Positions 46,644 to 57,989 of a stretch of DNA of 64,000 nucleotides are shown here, one piece after another. The notes under the pieces were generated by a model. That model was not told the DNA's origin. It was given only the letters and a program-made list of their open reading frames with translations, and made no database searches. Location: assembly GCA_030148545.1 (NCBI GenBank), contig JASBTF010000003.1, positions 1 to 64,000 of the forward strand, given 5' to 3'. Position numbers and translations under genes: made by a program. The DNA is from Pseudomonadota bacterium. Its GTDB lineage: Bacteria > Pseudomonadota > Alphaproteobacteria > UBA2136 > JASBTF01. Position 1 is the first letter of the stretch, and the number at the start of each line of letters is the position of its first letter.

Positions 46644-46749
46644 GTGCAGTTTTTATAGGCAGATAGACTGTTTGTATGATGACGATAGATTGACACAAAT
46701 AGGTAACTCACTTACCGTTGCAGCATATTTTAAGAAAAGGAGTTTTAAC

Positions 46750-47070
46750 GTGAGTGTGACAAACACAACCGATACAAATTTTGAGCAAGATGTACTGCAA
46801 GCTGGCACTCCTGTGTTGGTAGACTTTTGGGCAGAATGGTGTGGCCCATGTAAGCAAGTTGCCCCAGTATTGGACGAGCTAGCAACCGAAATGGGTGACA
46901 ATGTAAAAATTGTTAAAGTGAATATTGATGAAAACCCAGAAACGCCTGTTAAATACGGTGTGCGTGGTATTCCAACCCTCATGCTGTTTAAAGACGGCGA
47001 ACTGGCAGACACCAAAGTGGGCGCCTTGCCAAAAAGCCAGCTAAGCGAATGGCTAAGTAGCCAAGCTTAA
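46750..47070 (+). CDS. trxA: Thioredoxin (GTG start preceded by AAGGAG)
   Basis: [37 protein letters not shown]. Confidence 0.97.
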   Translation: MSVTNTTDTNFEQDVLQAGTPVLVDFWAEWCGPCKQVAPVLDELATEMGDNVKIVKVNIDENPETPVKYGVRGIPTLMLFKDGELADTKVGALPKSQLSEWLSSQA

Positions 47071-47087
47071 GTAAGCTAAAGAACTTT

Positions 47088-47114
47088 AAAAGCCGCCGTT
47101 TGGTGGCTTTTATT
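47088..47114. terminator. Rho-independent terminator between convergent genes
   Basis: AAAAGCCGCCGTTTGGTGGCTTTTATTTT. Confidence 0.75.
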
Positions 47115-47388
47115 TTAGGTTGTGACGTTTATCAAGTTCTTGCTTTTCGCGTATAAATTTTTCTTTTAAACGCTTTTCTACAGTAGATTTCATAACCTGT
47201 TTAACTCCGCTACTAGCTCGGTAGTAATTGGGGTTTTTATAAAGCTTGTTTAAAGCTTCAAAACGTTCTTCTGCTTGTTGCAGCTTCAGGGCACCAATAT
47301 CTTTTTGGTAAGCTTTAGATGGTATTGCTGATGCAGCCAATGCTGAGATTGGTAATATGGTAATGAGCAGTAATTTAAGGCCTAACAC
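47110..47388 (-). CDS. Exported small hypothetical protein
   Basis: 92 aa, signal-like N-terminus, charged C-terminus. Confidence 0.5.
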   Translation of the reverse strand: MLGLKLLLITILPISALAASAIPSKAYQKDIGALKLQQAEERFEALNKLYKNPNYYRASSGVKQVMKSTVEKRLKEKFIREKQELDKRHNLK

Positions 47389-47461
47389 GCCTGTTTATGA
47401 GGCTAAGCTTTAAAAATAGTGCTTGTTAAATTGCCAGTTCTTATAAACTGACAATAGAGCA

Positions 47462-48127
47462 CTACGGATTAATAACTGGTGGTGGTGCAGGGCTCGGAAT
47501 AGGCTGTGGCGCAGCAGGGTTTGGTACTCCTGGTGCTGGGTTAGGGTTAACTCTTAAGCCATCGTCAGGCTGTGATGGCGTATTAGCAGGTGTCCAACCA
47601 TTATACCTTGCTTCACATAGAGCAATAGCAGATATATCTGTCAGGTGTGCACACTGTGGTACTGTTTGTGGACCGCCAACAGCTGGTACATGAGTGCCGG
47701 TGCCTGTTGGCTCTCCTGACCCTGTGGAAGGATCATAGCCAGAGTAAGGCGTAAAACCATCGCTAGGGGTGCAGGTATCTGCTTCTCTCAATACACCAAT
47801 ACCATTCGGGCGTAGCGAGCTAGTTACATCGGCCATGTATTGTAAGCCGCTCTGGTAAATTTGTGGAATAGCAGTAAGTGATGTGCCAATTAAAACCATG
47901 ATAATTCCCATGCTTTTACCATCACCGCTAAAGAACATAAAAGCGCCTGCCGCAGCAATAGCAATACCCAATAGCAAGCCAAGGTTACCGCTAAGTACAT
48001 TTTGTACAGAGCAGTATAACTGTCGGCCATAGTCTGCACCATGTGCCGCAGCAGGGTCGGCACCAACTTGTGCAATAGCCATTGTTGAAAAACCTAAAAC
48101 CAATAAAGAAAGTATTAAACGCACCAT
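47462..48127 (-). CDS. Exported protein with VirB2/TrbC-like two-helix core and Pro-rich tail, hypothetical
   Basis: Signal peptide; NLGLLLGIAIAAAGAFMFFSGDGKSMGIIMVLIGTSLTAIPQIY; tail rich in N/P. Confidence 0.5.
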   Translation of the reverse strand: MVRLILSLLVLGFSTMAIAQVGADPAAAHGADYGRQLYCSVQNVLSGNLGLLLGIAIAAAGAFMFFSGDGKSMGIIMVLIGTSLTAIPQIYQSGLQYMADVTSSLRPNGIGVLREADTCTPSDGFTPYSGYDPSTGSGEPTGTGTHVPAVGGPQTVPQCAHLTDISAIALCEARYNGWTPANTPSQPDDGLRVNPNPAPGVPNPAAPQPIPSPAPPPVINP

Positions 48128-48302
48128 ATATTTATAATGTAGGGCGCAAATGCGGTGGACGCAAGTGCTGAGTTAGCGTATAACCTCCCGGTAAGACAGC
48201 AATTATACGGAGCCCACGTTGTGAGTGGGGCGGCATGAAGCGGATGAGCGGATTCCCCGTGGCGGCTGTGAGAGATAACAATAGATAAAGGATCAATACA
48301 CC

Positions 48303-50543
48303 ATGTTTAACGTGTATTCCAAAACTGTACAGTGGGGCGGTCAAGAGCTCAAACTAGAAACTGGCCGCGTTGCTCGTCAGGCTGATGGCGCTGTGATGGC
48401 TACATACGGCAACACAACTGTGCTTGCTACAGTATGTTTTGCTAAGCAAGAACGCCCAGATATGGACTTTTTCCCACTAACCGTTAACTACCAAGAGAAA
48501 TTCTACTCAGCTGGTCGTATTCCTGGTGGTTTCTTCAAGCGTGAAGGTCGCCCAACTGAGAAAGAAACACTGACAAGTCGTTTGATCGACCGTCCAATTC
48601 GTCCACTATTTACCAAAGGTTTTAAAAACGAAACTCAGGTAGTAACAACTGTACTAAGCACTGATGGTGAGAATGATGCTGATGTTGTAGCAATGGTTGC
48701 AGCAAGTGCTGCGCTGGCTATTTCTGGTGCACCATTTATGGGCCCAATTGGTTGTGCTCGTGTAGGCTACATTAATAACGAGTTTGTTTTGAACCCAACC
48801 ACTGCTCAGCGTGAAGAGAGCGCTCTGGACATGGTTGTTGCCGGTACAGATGAAGGCGTACTGATGGTTGAATCTGAAGCGAGTGAGCTAAGCGAAGAAA
48901 CCATGCTGCAAGCTGTTAACCTGGCGCATGAAGAAGGTAAAAAAGCAATTAACGCTATTAACGAGCTGGCTAAAGAAGCTGCTAAAACGGCGTTTGAAAT
49001 GCCTGCACAGCCAGATAATAGCGAGCTAGAAACTAAGCTGCGTGACCAGTTTGGTACTGCTATTACCGAAGCTTACAAAATTCAGGAAAAGCAAGCACGC
49101 CGCACTGCATTGGATGAAGTGAAAACTCAAGCTCTAACCGCTATTTGTGGTGCAGATGAAGAAGCACGCGATGCCGCTGAAGTGAAAACTGTAAGCAGCA
49201 TTGTTAAAGGCCTAGAAGCTGATGTATTGCGTGGTGATGTTTTGACCACCCAAAAACGTATTGATGGCCGTGGTACTGCCGATGTTCGCCAAATTAAGGC
49301 GGAAGTAGATGTGCTGCCAACTGTTCACGGTAGTGCTTTGTTCACCCGTGGTGAAACTCAAGCGTTGGTAGTAACCACTTTGGGTACCGGCTCTGACGAG
49401 CAAATTATTGATGCACCAACAGGTGAGTTTAAAGACCGCTTTATGCTGCATTACAACTTCCCTCCATTTAGTGTGGGTGAAACTGGCCGTATGGGTTCAC
49501 CAGGTCGCCGTGAAATTGGTCACGGCCGTTTGGCCCGTCGCGCTATTGAGCGCATGCTGCCAGATGCGGAAGAATTCCCATACACCATGCGTATTGTGAG
49601 TGAAATTACCGAATCTAACGGTTCTTCCTCCATGGCTACCGTATGTGGTACCAGCATGGCGCTAATGGCTAGTGGTGTACCAATGGCTAAGCCAGTTGCC
49701 GGTATTGCTATGGGCTTGGTGAAAGAGAACGATGATTACGTGGTTCTTTCTGACATCATGGGTGATGAAGACCACCTAGGTGATATGGACTTTAAAGTAG
49801 CTGGTACTTCCGATGGTATTACCGCCCTGCAAATGGACATTAAAATCACCTCTATCACCAGCTCTATTATGCAAGAGGCCTTGGCTCAAGCTAAGGATGG
49901 CCGTTTGCACATTTTGGGTAAAATGGCTGAAGCAATTACTGAAGGTCGCTCAGGTGTATCCGATACTGCTCCAGTTATGGAACGCATCCAAATTGATAAA
50001 GATAAGATCCGTGTGGTGATTGGTTCTGGTGGTAAAACTATCCGTGAACTCGTTGAAACTACTGGCTGTACTATCGATATCGACGATGAAGGTATTGTGA
50101 CTATTGCTGGTGTTGGTGAGCAGAAGGTTGAAAATGCAATTATGACCATTGAGCGCTTACTGCAAGACCCTGAAGTTGGTGAAATGTACGAGGGTACGGT
50201 AACCAACATTGTGGACTTTGGTGCTTTTGTTAAGTTCCTACCACAGCACGAAGGTTTGCTACACATTAGCGAGCTGGTACCAGTACGTGTTGGTAATACT
50301 ACCGATATTCTGGAAGAAGGCGATACTGTACAGGTTAAAGTGGTTGGCTTTGAGCGTGGTAAAGTACGCTTGACCATGAAGGACATTCCACAAGATACAC
50401 CTGTTGCTGAGCGTGTAGCTTCTGTAATTGAGCAGGGCGGTACCGCAAGCAGTGACGATAACAACGGTGGTGAGCGCAAAGAGCGTAAAGACCGTGGCGA
50501 TCGTAAAAAGAGCGGTGGCCGTGGCCCACGTCGTGCTGCGTAA
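48303..50543 (+). CDS. pnp: Polyribonucleotide nucleotidyltransferase
   Basis: [35 protein letters not shown] ([15 protein letters not shown]) and S1 domains. Confidence 0.98.
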   Translation: MFNVYSKTVQWGGQELKLETGRVARQADGAVMATYGNTTVLATVCFAKQERPDMDFFPLTVNYQEKFYSAGRIPGGFFKREGRPTEKETLTSRLIDRPIRPLFTKGFKNETQVVTTVLSTDGENDADVVAMVAASAALAISGAPFMGPIGCARVGYINNEFVLNPTTAQREESALDMVVAGTDEGVLMVESEASELSEETMLQAVNLAHEEGKKAINAINELAKEAAKTAFEMPAQPDNSELETKLRDQFGTAITEAYKIQEKQARRTALDEVKTQALTAICGADEEARDAAEVKTVSSIVKGLEADVLRGDVLTTQKRIDGRGTADVRQIKAEVDVLPTVHGSALFTRGETQALVVTTLGTGSDEQIIDAPTGEFKDRFMLHYNFPPFSVGETGRMGSPGRREIGHGRLARRAIERMLPDAEEFPYTMRIVSEITESNGSSSMATVCGTSMALMASGVPMAKPVAGIAMGLVKENDDYVVLSDIMGDEDHLGDMDFKVAGTSDGITALQMDIKITSITSSIMQEALAQAKDGRLHILGKMAEAITEGRSGVSDTAPVMERIQIDKDKIRVVIGSGGKTIRELVETTGCTIDIDDEGIVTIAGVGEQKVENAIMTIERLLQDPEVGEMYEGTVTNIVDFGAFVKFLPQHEGLLHISELVPVRVGNTTDILEEGDTVQVKVVGFERGKVRLTMKDIPQDTPVAERVASVIEQGGTASSDDNNGGERKERKDRGDRKKSGGRGPRRAA

Positions 50544-50560
50544 CTGGTAGTATCACTACA

Positions 50561-50591
50561 CAAAAAGGTCTGCTTTTGCAGGCCTTTTTTA
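50561..50591 (+). terminator. Rho-independent terminator after pnp
   Basis: AAAAAGGTCTGCTTTTGCAGGCCTTTTTT. Confidence 0.85.
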
Positions 50592-50626
50592 TTGACCATA
50601 ACCCTTGTGTGGCGTAGGTTTTAGCT

Positions 50627-51061
50627 ATGTTCTCATTCTTGCAGTCGCGTAAGCTCAGCTTTAAATTTGGTGACCAACCTAGTCCAATTACCCTTGCTGA
50701 AGCATTAGCTGGCCGTGCCGGTACAGTTATTATGGGTAGCGAAGGCGTGCGCTTGTGGACACCAGCTAGTGGTGCTGAAGGTCAAACTTATATGGAAATG
50801 GTTTGTGATACACGCTTTGAACCACTGAGTGAAAAAACTTATGAGAAATTTGCCGAGGCTGCACAAGGCTGTAACCTTACCGCACATGTTGTGCTCTTCC
50901 ATGGTACACGCCCTGAAAAGATAGATATGGCGCTTGAGTGGTTTGATTATGTGTTGGTACCAAGCTTTAAAATAAAGAACACAGAAAAAGATATTCTTAA
51001 CCGTGTGCTGGGGTATGAACCTCAGCGCCCATTCCGCCCACGCGAAAAAAGTAATTTTTAG
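50627..51061 (+). CDS. Hypothetical protein (144 aa)
   Basis: ORF just upstream of the bi-domain oxidoreductase gene (10-bp gap). Confidence 0.65.
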   Translation: MFSFLQSRKLSFKFGDQPSPITLAEALAGRAGTVIMGSEGVRLWTPASGAEGQTYMEMVCDTRFEPLSEKTYEKFAEAAQGCNLTAHVVLFHGTRPEKIDMALEWFDYVLVPSFKIKNTEKDILNRVLGYEPQRPFRPREKSNF

Positions 51062-51070
51062 GAGAACATC

Positions 51071-53224
51071 ATGAAACAAGTGATTCAAAACATGCGCTCT
51101 GGTGAGCTTTCTGTTGCAGATGTGCCAGCACCGCAGTGTGGCGCTGGTGAAATACAGGTAGCGTTGGAGGCATCGCTGATTTCCGCAGGTACCGAACGTA
51201 TGCTGATTGATTTTGCTAATAAATCTTTACTTGGCAAAGCCCAAGAACGCCCAGATTTGGTACGCAAAGTGATGGATAAAATGCAGCGCGATGGCCTGCA
51301 AGCCACTGTAGAGAGTGTGTTTAACCGTTTAGATGAACCACTACCGCTTGGCTATAGCGCTGCGGGTAAAGTGCTGGCTGTGGGTGAACGTGTACGCCAT
51401 AAATACCAAGTTGGTGAGCGCGTAGCTGTGGCAGGCGCTGGCCTTGCTAACCATGCAGAGGTAGTAACTGTACCGCAAAATTTAGTGGTGCCTGTGCCCG
51501 CAGAACTACCGGCTGAGCAAGCTTGTTTTGCTACGGTAAGTGCCATTGCTATGCAGGGTTTTCGTAATAGTGGTGCCGTGCTGGGTGACCGTGTGTTGGT
51601 GCTTGGCCTTGGTTTGGTTGGTCAGTTGGTATTGCAGCAAGCTGTGGCGGCTGGTTGTCGTGTTGCTGGTGCAGACTTTGATGCCGGCCGTATTAGCTTA
51701 GCGCAAGAGCAAGGCGCACACCTTACACTCAATTTGGGTAAAGGTGATGTTACCAACAGTATTGCAAGCTTTACCGATAACCGTGGCTTTGACACTGTGA
51801 TTATTTGCGCTGCAACCGATAGCGATGAGCCTGTGCGTAACGCTGCGGACTGGGCTCGAGACAAAGCTCGTATTGTGCTGGTAGGTAAAGTAGGTATTAC
51901 ATTGCCATATGCTGATTATATGAAGAAAGAGCTGGAGTTTGTTATCTCCCGTTCTTACGGTCCAGGCCGTTATGACGATAATTATGAGCGCCGTGGGCAG
52001 CAATATCCAGCTGGTTTTGTACCGTGGACTGAGCGCGATAATTTGGCCGAGTCTATTCGCCTTATGGCGCAAGGGCAGGTGGATGTAGCGCCAATGGTGA
52101 CCCACCGTTACCCTATTGAAGAAGCTGAGGAAGCTTATGGCCTAATTACCTCTGGCAAAGTGCCTCATTTGGGCGTGGTGCTTACCTATAACCGTGCCGT
52201 GGAAGAGCGTTTAAACCCTAAGATTAGCCTTGCCGAAGCACCGTTTGAAGCCACAGAGAGCGAGACACTAGGTATTGGTATGATTGGTGTGGGTGGCTTT
52301 TCGCGCAGCGTGTTACTGCCCAAGCTAAAGCAGCAAACAGGTACTATGCTTACTGGCATTATGAGCAAAGGTGGCATGCAAGCTGCGCATAGCGGTAAAA
52401 AATATGGTTTTGCCTATGCAGCTGGTGAAAGCGCAAGCTTGTATAACGATGCGGAAACACATGCCGTTGTGGTTGCTACGCGCCACGATACTCATGCGCA
52501 ATATGTGCAAGAAGCTTTAGGCGCTAAAAAGCACGTGTTTGTGGAAAAACCATTGGCGATGACACTAGATGAGTTGGAAGCTGTACAAAAAGCGCACCAA
52601 AAAGCCGGTAAAGTGCTTATGGTGGGCTATAATCGTCGCTTTGCGCCACTTACTCAGGAACTACAAACAGCATTTGCTGATCACACGGGTGCACGGCAAG
52701 TGTTTATTCGTGTTAATGCGGGGCGTTTACCTGAAGAAAATTGGCAAAACGACCCAAGCGAGGGCGGTGGCCGCTTGATTGGTGAAGTGTGTCACTTTAT
52801 TGATTTGGCTTATGCTCTAGCAGGCTCTGAGCCAACCAGCTTTGTTATTCAGCAAGGTGAGGGGCAGGATGTATTTGCTATTACCCTGAAGTTTGAGAAC
52901 GGTGGCGTGGCACAAGTGTTCTACACCAGTGAGGGTGATACCAGCTTTAGTAAAGAATATGTAGAAGTTTACGGTGGCGGTAAAATTGGCGTGATTGATA
53001 ACTTCCGCCTTGGGTGGGTAACCGAGAACGGCCGCAAGCGTAAACTACACCAAGGTATTATGCCAACGCAGGATAAGGGCCATAGCGCAGAACTCGCGGC
53101 GTTTATTGCTGCTTGCCGTGGCGAACAAGAGGCACCCATTGCAGCGCAAGAGCTCTTTACTTCGGCCAAGTTGACGCTGCTAGCGCCTGAGGCGCTCAAA
53201 ACTGGTACAGCATTGGAACTGTAA
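51071..53224 (+). CDS. Bi-domain oxidoreductase: Zn-alcohol dehydrogenase-like plus GFO/IDH/MocA-like
   Basis: VLGDRVLVLGLGLVGQLVLQQAVAAGCRVAGADFD; second Rossmann region IGMIGVGGFSRSVLLPKLKQ with HVFVEKPLAMTLDELEAV. Confidence 0.88.
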   Translation: MKQVIQNMRSGELSVADVPAPQCGAGEIQVALEASLISAGTERMLIDFANKSLLGKAQERPDLVRKVMDKMQRDGLQATVESVFNRLDEPLPLGYSAAGKVLAVGERVRHKYQVGERVAVAGAGLANHAEVVTVPQNLVVPVPAELPAEQACFATVSAIAMQGFRNSGAVLGDRVLVLGLGLVGQLVLQQAVAAGCRVAGADFDAGRISLAQEQGAHLTLNLGKGDVTNSIASFTDNRGFDTVIICAATDSDEPVRNAADWARDKARIVLVGKVGITLPYADYMKKELEFVISRSYGPGRYDDNYERRGQQYPAGFVPWTERDNLAESIRLMAQGQVDVAPMVTHRYPIEEAEEAYGLITSGKVPHLGVVLTYNRAVEERLNPKISLAEAPFEATESETLGIGMIGVGGFSRSVLLPKLKQQTGTMLTGIMSKGGMQAAHSGKKYGFAYAAGESASLYNDAETHAVVVATRHDTHAQYVQEALGAKKHVFVEKPLAMTLDELEAVQKAHQKAGKVLMVGYNRRFAPLTQELQTAFADHTGARQVFIRVNAGRLPEENWQNDPSEGGGRLIGEVCHFIDLAYALAGSEPTSFVIQQGEGQDVFAITLKFENGGVAQVFYTSEGDTSFSKEYVEVYGGGKIGVIDNFRLGWVTENGRKRKLHQGIMPTQDKGHSAELAAFIAACRGEQEAPIAAQELFTSAKLTLLAPEALKTGTALEL

Positions 53225-53228
53225 GCCT

Positions 53229-56200
53229 GTGACGGCGAACTTCATCCACCTTAACTGCCATACCAGCTACTCCTTGCTGGAGAGCTCGATTAAGGTTGGT
53301 GACTTGGTTAAAAAAGCTGAGGAATTTGGCCAACCCGCCATTGGCATTACCGATAGTAATAACCTGTTTGGCGCGGTGGAGGTAGCAACCAAGCTACCTG
53401 ACGCCGGTATTCAACCCATTATGGGGATTCAGCTAGGCGTGCAAACCGATGCAGGTGCATTGGGACATGTACACCTATTAACGCAAAGTGAAGCTGGTTG
53501 GCATAACCTGCTAACGCTCTCCAGCCAAGCCAGTATGGACCGTGAAGGTACAGAAAAGCCTTTTGTAAGCGTAGAGTTTTTATGTCAGCACGCCGAAGGG
53601 CTTATTTTGCTCACAGGTGGCTTACAAACAGGCTTGTTAAGCAAGGTGTTTGACCATGCCGAGGGTGATAATTCTCCCGCTCAGCAGTTGCTAGAAACGC
53701 TGAAAAATTCTTTTACTAATCGGCTATATATTGAGATCCAGCGCCATGATTGGCAGGATGAGTATAAGCATGAACAGCAAGCTTTAAAACTTGCAGAGCA
53801 GTTGAATTTACCGCTGGTGGCTACTAATGCACCGCATTTTATGGCGGCCGATGGCTATGGCGCGTTGCAAGTTTTACAATGTATTGGCCAAGGCTTAACG
53901 ATTGATGACCCGGCTAAACGGGTGTTGAGTGGGGAGCATTATTATAAATCTCCTGCGCAAATGCTGGAGCTATTTAGCGACTTGCCAGAGGCCTGCGCCA
54001 ACACCGTAGCTATTGCTCAGCGCTGCGCACACTGGATTGAGCGTATTAGCGTTAAAGAGATGTTTATGCCCAAGTGGCCGATTGCTGAAGGTGAGGCAGA
54101 TGTGCCAACGCAGCTGCGTGAGCAATCTCAGCAAGGGTTGGATGACCTGTTTGAAATGCGGGTGATACCAAGCTATCCAGGTGATACAAACTTTGAAGAA
54201 TTACGTGTAAGTTACCAAAAACGTTTGGATGATGAACTAGAGCTTATCATCAGCATGGGGTTTGATGGCTACTTTTTGATCACCTCCGACTTTATTAAAT
54301 GGGCTAAAGAGCAAGATATTCCCGTAGGCCCTGGGCGTGGTAGTGGTGCTGGTTCATTAGTGGCGTGGGCGCTTTCCATTACCGATTTGGACCCTATTAA
54401 GTGGGATTTGTACTTTGAGCGCTTTTTGAACCCCGAGCGTGTAAGCCTGCCAGACTTTGACGTCGACTTTTGCCAAGAGCGCCGTGAGGAAGTGATTCAA
54501 TACGTGCGTGATAAGTATGGTAACGACCACGTGGCCAATATTATCACCTTTGGTACGCTCAAGGCGCGGGCATGTATCCGTGACGTAGGCCGTGTGCTGC
54601 AAATGCCATTTGGGCAAGTAGGGCGCATTGCAGCGTTTATCCCCGATGGGCAAAATCCTCCACCAATTAGCCAAGTGCTGGAGGAAGATGAACGCCTGCG
54701 CGAGCAGTACGACACTGAGGAAGATGTAAAGCGTTTGCTAGATATGGCGCTGAAACTGGAGGGGTGTTATCGCCATGCTTCCACTCACGCGGCTGGGGTA
54801 GAAATTGCTGACCGGCCAATTATGCAGGTTTGCCCACTGTACAAGGACCCACGTACTGGGGATTTAATGACCCAATGGCCATGGATGGATGCAGAATTTG
54901 CTGGTTTGGTTAAGTTCGACTTCCTAGGGCTAAAAACGCTTTCTGTTATTAAAATGGCGGTAGATTTGCTGAAAAAGCGCGATATTGAAGTAATCCCCGA
55001 AATGCTACCGTTTGATGATGAGCCCGTATTTGAAATGCTGCGTGCTGGGCATACGGTAGGGGTGTTCCAAATTGAATCAGCCGGTATGACCGACATGATC
55101 AAAAAAATTGCACCACAGAAAATTACTGACCTGTCGGATGCTATTGCGCTGTTCCGCCCAGGGCCCTTGGGGTCGGGCATGGTGGATGACTTGATTGAAT
55201 GTCGGCATGGTCGGCAGGAGCCAAACTACCCACATGAGCTGTTACAGCCTGTGCTGGAGGAAACATTTGGGGTACCAGTGTATCAGGAGCAGGTGATGCG
55301 AATGGCGCAGGTAATGGCGGGTTACACGCTAGGTGGTGCGGACATGCTACGTCGTGCGATGGGTAAGAAAAAACCAGCAGAAATGGCACGCCAACGTGAG
55401 ATTTTTGTGGCTGGTGCTGCCGATGTAAATAATATTCCAGCCGAAAAAGCGAATGAAGTGTTTGACCTGATGGCGCACTTTGCAGGCTACGGTTTTAACA
55501 AAGCGCACACCATGGCTTATGCGGTGGTGAGTTACCAAACAGCATGGCTTAAGGCGCACCATCCGGCAGAGTTTATGGCTGCCTCCATGACATTTGACCG
55601 TGGTAATACCGATAAGTTGGTAACCTATAAGCAAGAGTTGGTGCGAATGAACATGCCGCTGTTGCCGCCAGATGTAAACCACAGCCAAGTGATGTTTGAT
55701 GTTGAGCCAGCGCAAACAGAAGAAGGCGAGGATGTACTAGCCGTACGCTATGCTTTAGCAGCTTTAAAAGGGGCAGGGACTGAAGCCATGCGCGAGTTGG
55801 TACAAGAGCGTGAGCAGAATGGTAAGTATGCCGATATTTGGGATTTAATGGCACGCCAAAACCCTCAGGCTATGAACCGCAAACAGCTGGAAACACTTAT
55901 TGCTGCTGGCGCTTTGGATAATTTTGGCCACACACGCGCTACATTGCACGAGGCTATTCCAATTCTATTAGGCCATTGCCAAGCGGCGCATGAGCAAAAA
56001 ACCAGCAACCAAATTGGCTTGTTTGGTGGAGAGGCGGTGGAGCTGCCAACACCGCACATTGCCCAACTGGCGGAATGGGACTTGTTCACCCTGCTGGAGC
56101 ATGAGCAACGTGTGCTTGGTTTTTACTTGTCGGCTCACCCGCTGGAGGCTTATGCAGAATCGTTAGCTAAGCAACCTGCTATTGCACCAATTAGCCAACT

Positions 56201-56693
56201 TACAGAGGGCTTGGGAAGTAAACCAATACAGCGCAAAGTAGCTGCTGTAGTGCTTGGGCGACGTGAGGTGAAGACTAAATCAGGTAATCGTATGGGTATT
56301 ATTACGATTAGCGATACCAGTGGTCAAAACGAGATTGCCATTTTCCCTGAGACATATGCCCAGGTAGCACAGCTGCTAGATGAAAGCCAAGCACTGTGCA
56401 TTCACGTTAATGCCAGTATTGACGGCGAGCGCATACGCATGAATGCAGAAGCCATTATACCTTTAGAGCAGCAACTTAAAGCCCCTAATGATTTAAACTT
56501 ACAGGCTGAGAATGTAGTGGTGTTAGAACAGCTAAAAGAGCGCTTGCAAGACTTACCTGCCGGGCAAACTTGTTGCCGCATTAGCTGCCCAGTAGAGAAG
56601 GTGGGTATTATTACTTTTACATTACCGAAGAAGAAAATTGGCCAACGTGAGATATACTCGCTGCGCCATACTGAGGGTGTCATACTCAACTAG
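53229..56693 (+). CDS. dnaE: DNA polymerase III subunit alpha
   Basis: PHP domain FIHLNCHTSYSLLESSIKVGDLVKKAEEFG; VGPGRGSGAGSLVAW; PDFDVDFCQERREEVIQYVRDKYG; FNKAHTMAYAVVSYQTAWLKAHHPAEFMAA. Confidence 0.98.
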   Translation: MTANFIHLNCHTSYSLLESSIKVGDLVKKAEEFGQPAIGITDSNNLFGAVEVATKLPDAGIQPIMGIQLGVQTDAGALGHVHLLTQSEAGWHNLLTLSSQASMDREGTEKPFVSVEFLCQHAEGLILLTGGLQTGLLSKVFDHAEGDNSPAQQLLETLKNSFTNRLYIEIQRHDWQDEYKHEQQALKLAEQLNLPLVATNAPHFMAADGYGALQVLQCIGQGLTIDDPAKRVLSGEHYYKSPAQMLELFSDLPEACANTVAIAQRCAHWIERISVKEMFMPKWPIAEGEADVPTQLREQSQQGLDDLFEMRVIPSYPGDTNFEELRVSYQKRLDDELELIISMGFDGYFLITSDFIKWAKEQDIPVGPGRGSGAGSLVAWALSITDLDPIKWDLYFERFLNPERVSLPDFDVDFCQERREEVIQYVRDKYGNDHVANIITFGTLKARACIRDVGRVLQMPFGQVGRIAAFIPDGQNPPPISQVLEEDERLREQYDTEEDVKRLLDMALKLEGCYRHASTHAAGVEIADRPIMQVCPLYKDPRTGDLMTQWPWMDAEFAGLVKFDFLGLKTLSVIKMAVDLLKKRDIEVIPEMLPFDDEPVFEMLRAGHTVGVFQIESAGMTDMIKKIAPQKITDLSDAIALFRPGPLGSGMVDDLIECRHGRQEPNYPHELLQPVLEETFGVPVYQEQVMRMAQVMAGYTLGGADMLRRAMGKKKPAEMARQREIFVAGAADVNNIPAEKANEVFDLMAHFAGYGFNKAHTMAYAVVSYQTAWLKAHHPAEFMAASMTFDRGNTDKLVTYKQELVRMNMPLLPPDVNHSQVMFDVEPAQTEEGEDVLAVRYALAALKGAGTEAMRELVQEREQNGKYADIWDLMARQNPQAMNRKQLETLIAAGALDNFGHTRATLHEAIPILLGHCQAAHEQKTSNQIGLFGGEAVELPTPHIAQLAEWDLFTLLEHEQRVLGFYLSAHPLEAYAESLAKQPAIAPISQLTEGLGSKPIQRKVAAVVLGRREVKTKSGNRMGIITISDTSGQNEIAIFPETYAQVAQLLDESQALCIHVNASIDGERIRMNAEAIIPLEQQLKAPNDLNLQAENVVVLEQLKERLQDLPAGQTCCRISCPVEKVGIITFTLPKKKIGQREIYSLRHTEGVILN

Positions 56694-56704
56694 TTATACA
56701 TATT

Positions 56705-56732
56705 AAAAAAGCGCCCGTTTGGGCGCTTTTTG
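56705..56732 (+). terminator. Rho-independent terminator after dnaE
   Basis: AAAAAAGCGCCCGTTTGGGCGCTTTTTG. Confidence 0.85.
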
Positions 56733-56744
56733 TTGAGTTGTTGC

Positions 56745-57890
56745 TTAGAACTTCTCAATTGTTACTGGCTTACCGCCTTGCACTTGTGTGAAGTAAATTC
56801 GGTTAAGTGCTTGGTGGTTATCAGCAGAGAACTTAACTGGCAGACCACCTAGGTCAAAGTCCAACTGGTTCAAGGCAGCACGTAGGCTGTCGCGTGTTAG
56901 GTCTGTACCAGCAGCTTTTAGAGCTTCATGGAATACAGCAGCTTGCACATAACCTTCTAGGCTTGTGAACTCAGGCTGTTTACCAGCAGCAGACATATCA
57001 GCACGGTATTGTTGAACAATAGCCAGGTCAGAAGTGAATGGGTTAGGCATCACTTGTGAAATGTATGACCCTTCACCAGCTGCGCCAGATTCTTTAATCA
57101 GAGCAGAGGTACCAACAAATGAGATGTTGATAAAGTCAGGCTTGTAGTCAGCAGCGTGAGCTTCTTTCATGAAAGCAGATACAGCTTTGTAAGCACCAAC
57201 CATAATCACAGCTTCAGCGCCTGAAGCTTTTAGAGTTTCTACAGCAGCAGAAACGTCGGTTGTATTACGCTCGTATGTACCCAAACCAGCAAGCTCTAGG
57301 CCATGCTTTTCTAGGCCTTTTAGCACACCAGATTGACCAGCTTTACCGTAACTATCGTTCTGCATAAGCAGACCAATTTTACTGTAGCCTTTGTTTTCTA
57401 CCAGCTGGTCAACAATACCAACGGTTTCATCAGTGTAGCTTGCACGTACGTTAAATACGTTTTCATTTACAGGATTACGTAGGAAACCAGCGCCAGTAAA
57501 TGGTGCAAAGTAAGGCACACCAGTACGTACAGCAACTGGCATCACAGCTTTAGATGTTGGGGTACCAACATAACCAATCAGTGCAAACACTTTGTCCTGC
57601 TTAATTAGAGTCATTGTATTTTTAATAGCACGTGGTGGCTCGTAACCATCATCGTAAATTTTTAGTTCTATTTGACGACCATTTACACCGCCGGCGGCGT
57701 TCACTTTGTCAAAGTAAACTTGAATACCTTCGGTAACACCTGTACCCAGAGCTGAAGCAGGGCCAGTTTGTGCATTGGAAATACCAAGTAGAATATTGCT
57801 ATCTGTCACGCCATCTTCGGCGTGGGATGTGCTAGACATAGCCAACATAGCAAAGCTGCTTGCGGCTAAGAGTAGTTTAGTAAATTTCAT
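56745..57890 (-). CDS. Branched-chain amino acid-type periplasmic substrate-binding protein (LivK-like)
   Basis: Signal peptide; ILLGISNAQTGPASALGTGVTEGIQVYFDKVNAAGGVNGRQIELKIYDDGYEP. Confidence 0.9.
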   Translation of the reverse strand: MKFTKLLLAASSFAMLAMSSTSHAEDGVTDSNILLGISNAQTGPASALGTGVTEGIQVYFDKVNAAGGVNGRQIELKIYDDGYEPPRAIKNTMTLIKQDKVFALIGYVGTPTSKAVMPVAVRTGVPYFAPFTGAGFLRNPVNENVFNVRASYTDETVGIVDQLVENKGYSKIGLLMQNDSYGKAGQSGVLKGLEKHGLELAGLGTYERNTTDVSAAVETLKASGAEAVIMVGAYKAVSAFMKEAHAADYKPDFINISFVGTSALIKESGAAGEGSYISQVMPNPFTSDLAIVQQYRADMSAAGKQPEFTSLEGYVQAAVFHEALKAAGTDLTRDSLRAALNQLDFDLGGLPVKFSADNHQALNRIYFTQVQGGKPVTIEKF

Positions 57891-57989
57891 GATGAAGAAA
57901 CTCCCTATTAATTGTTATTGTTATCGTTAACCAATTCGCATAGAATAATTGTTGTAATTAATAAAAAAAACAATAAGAAAATTAATTAA

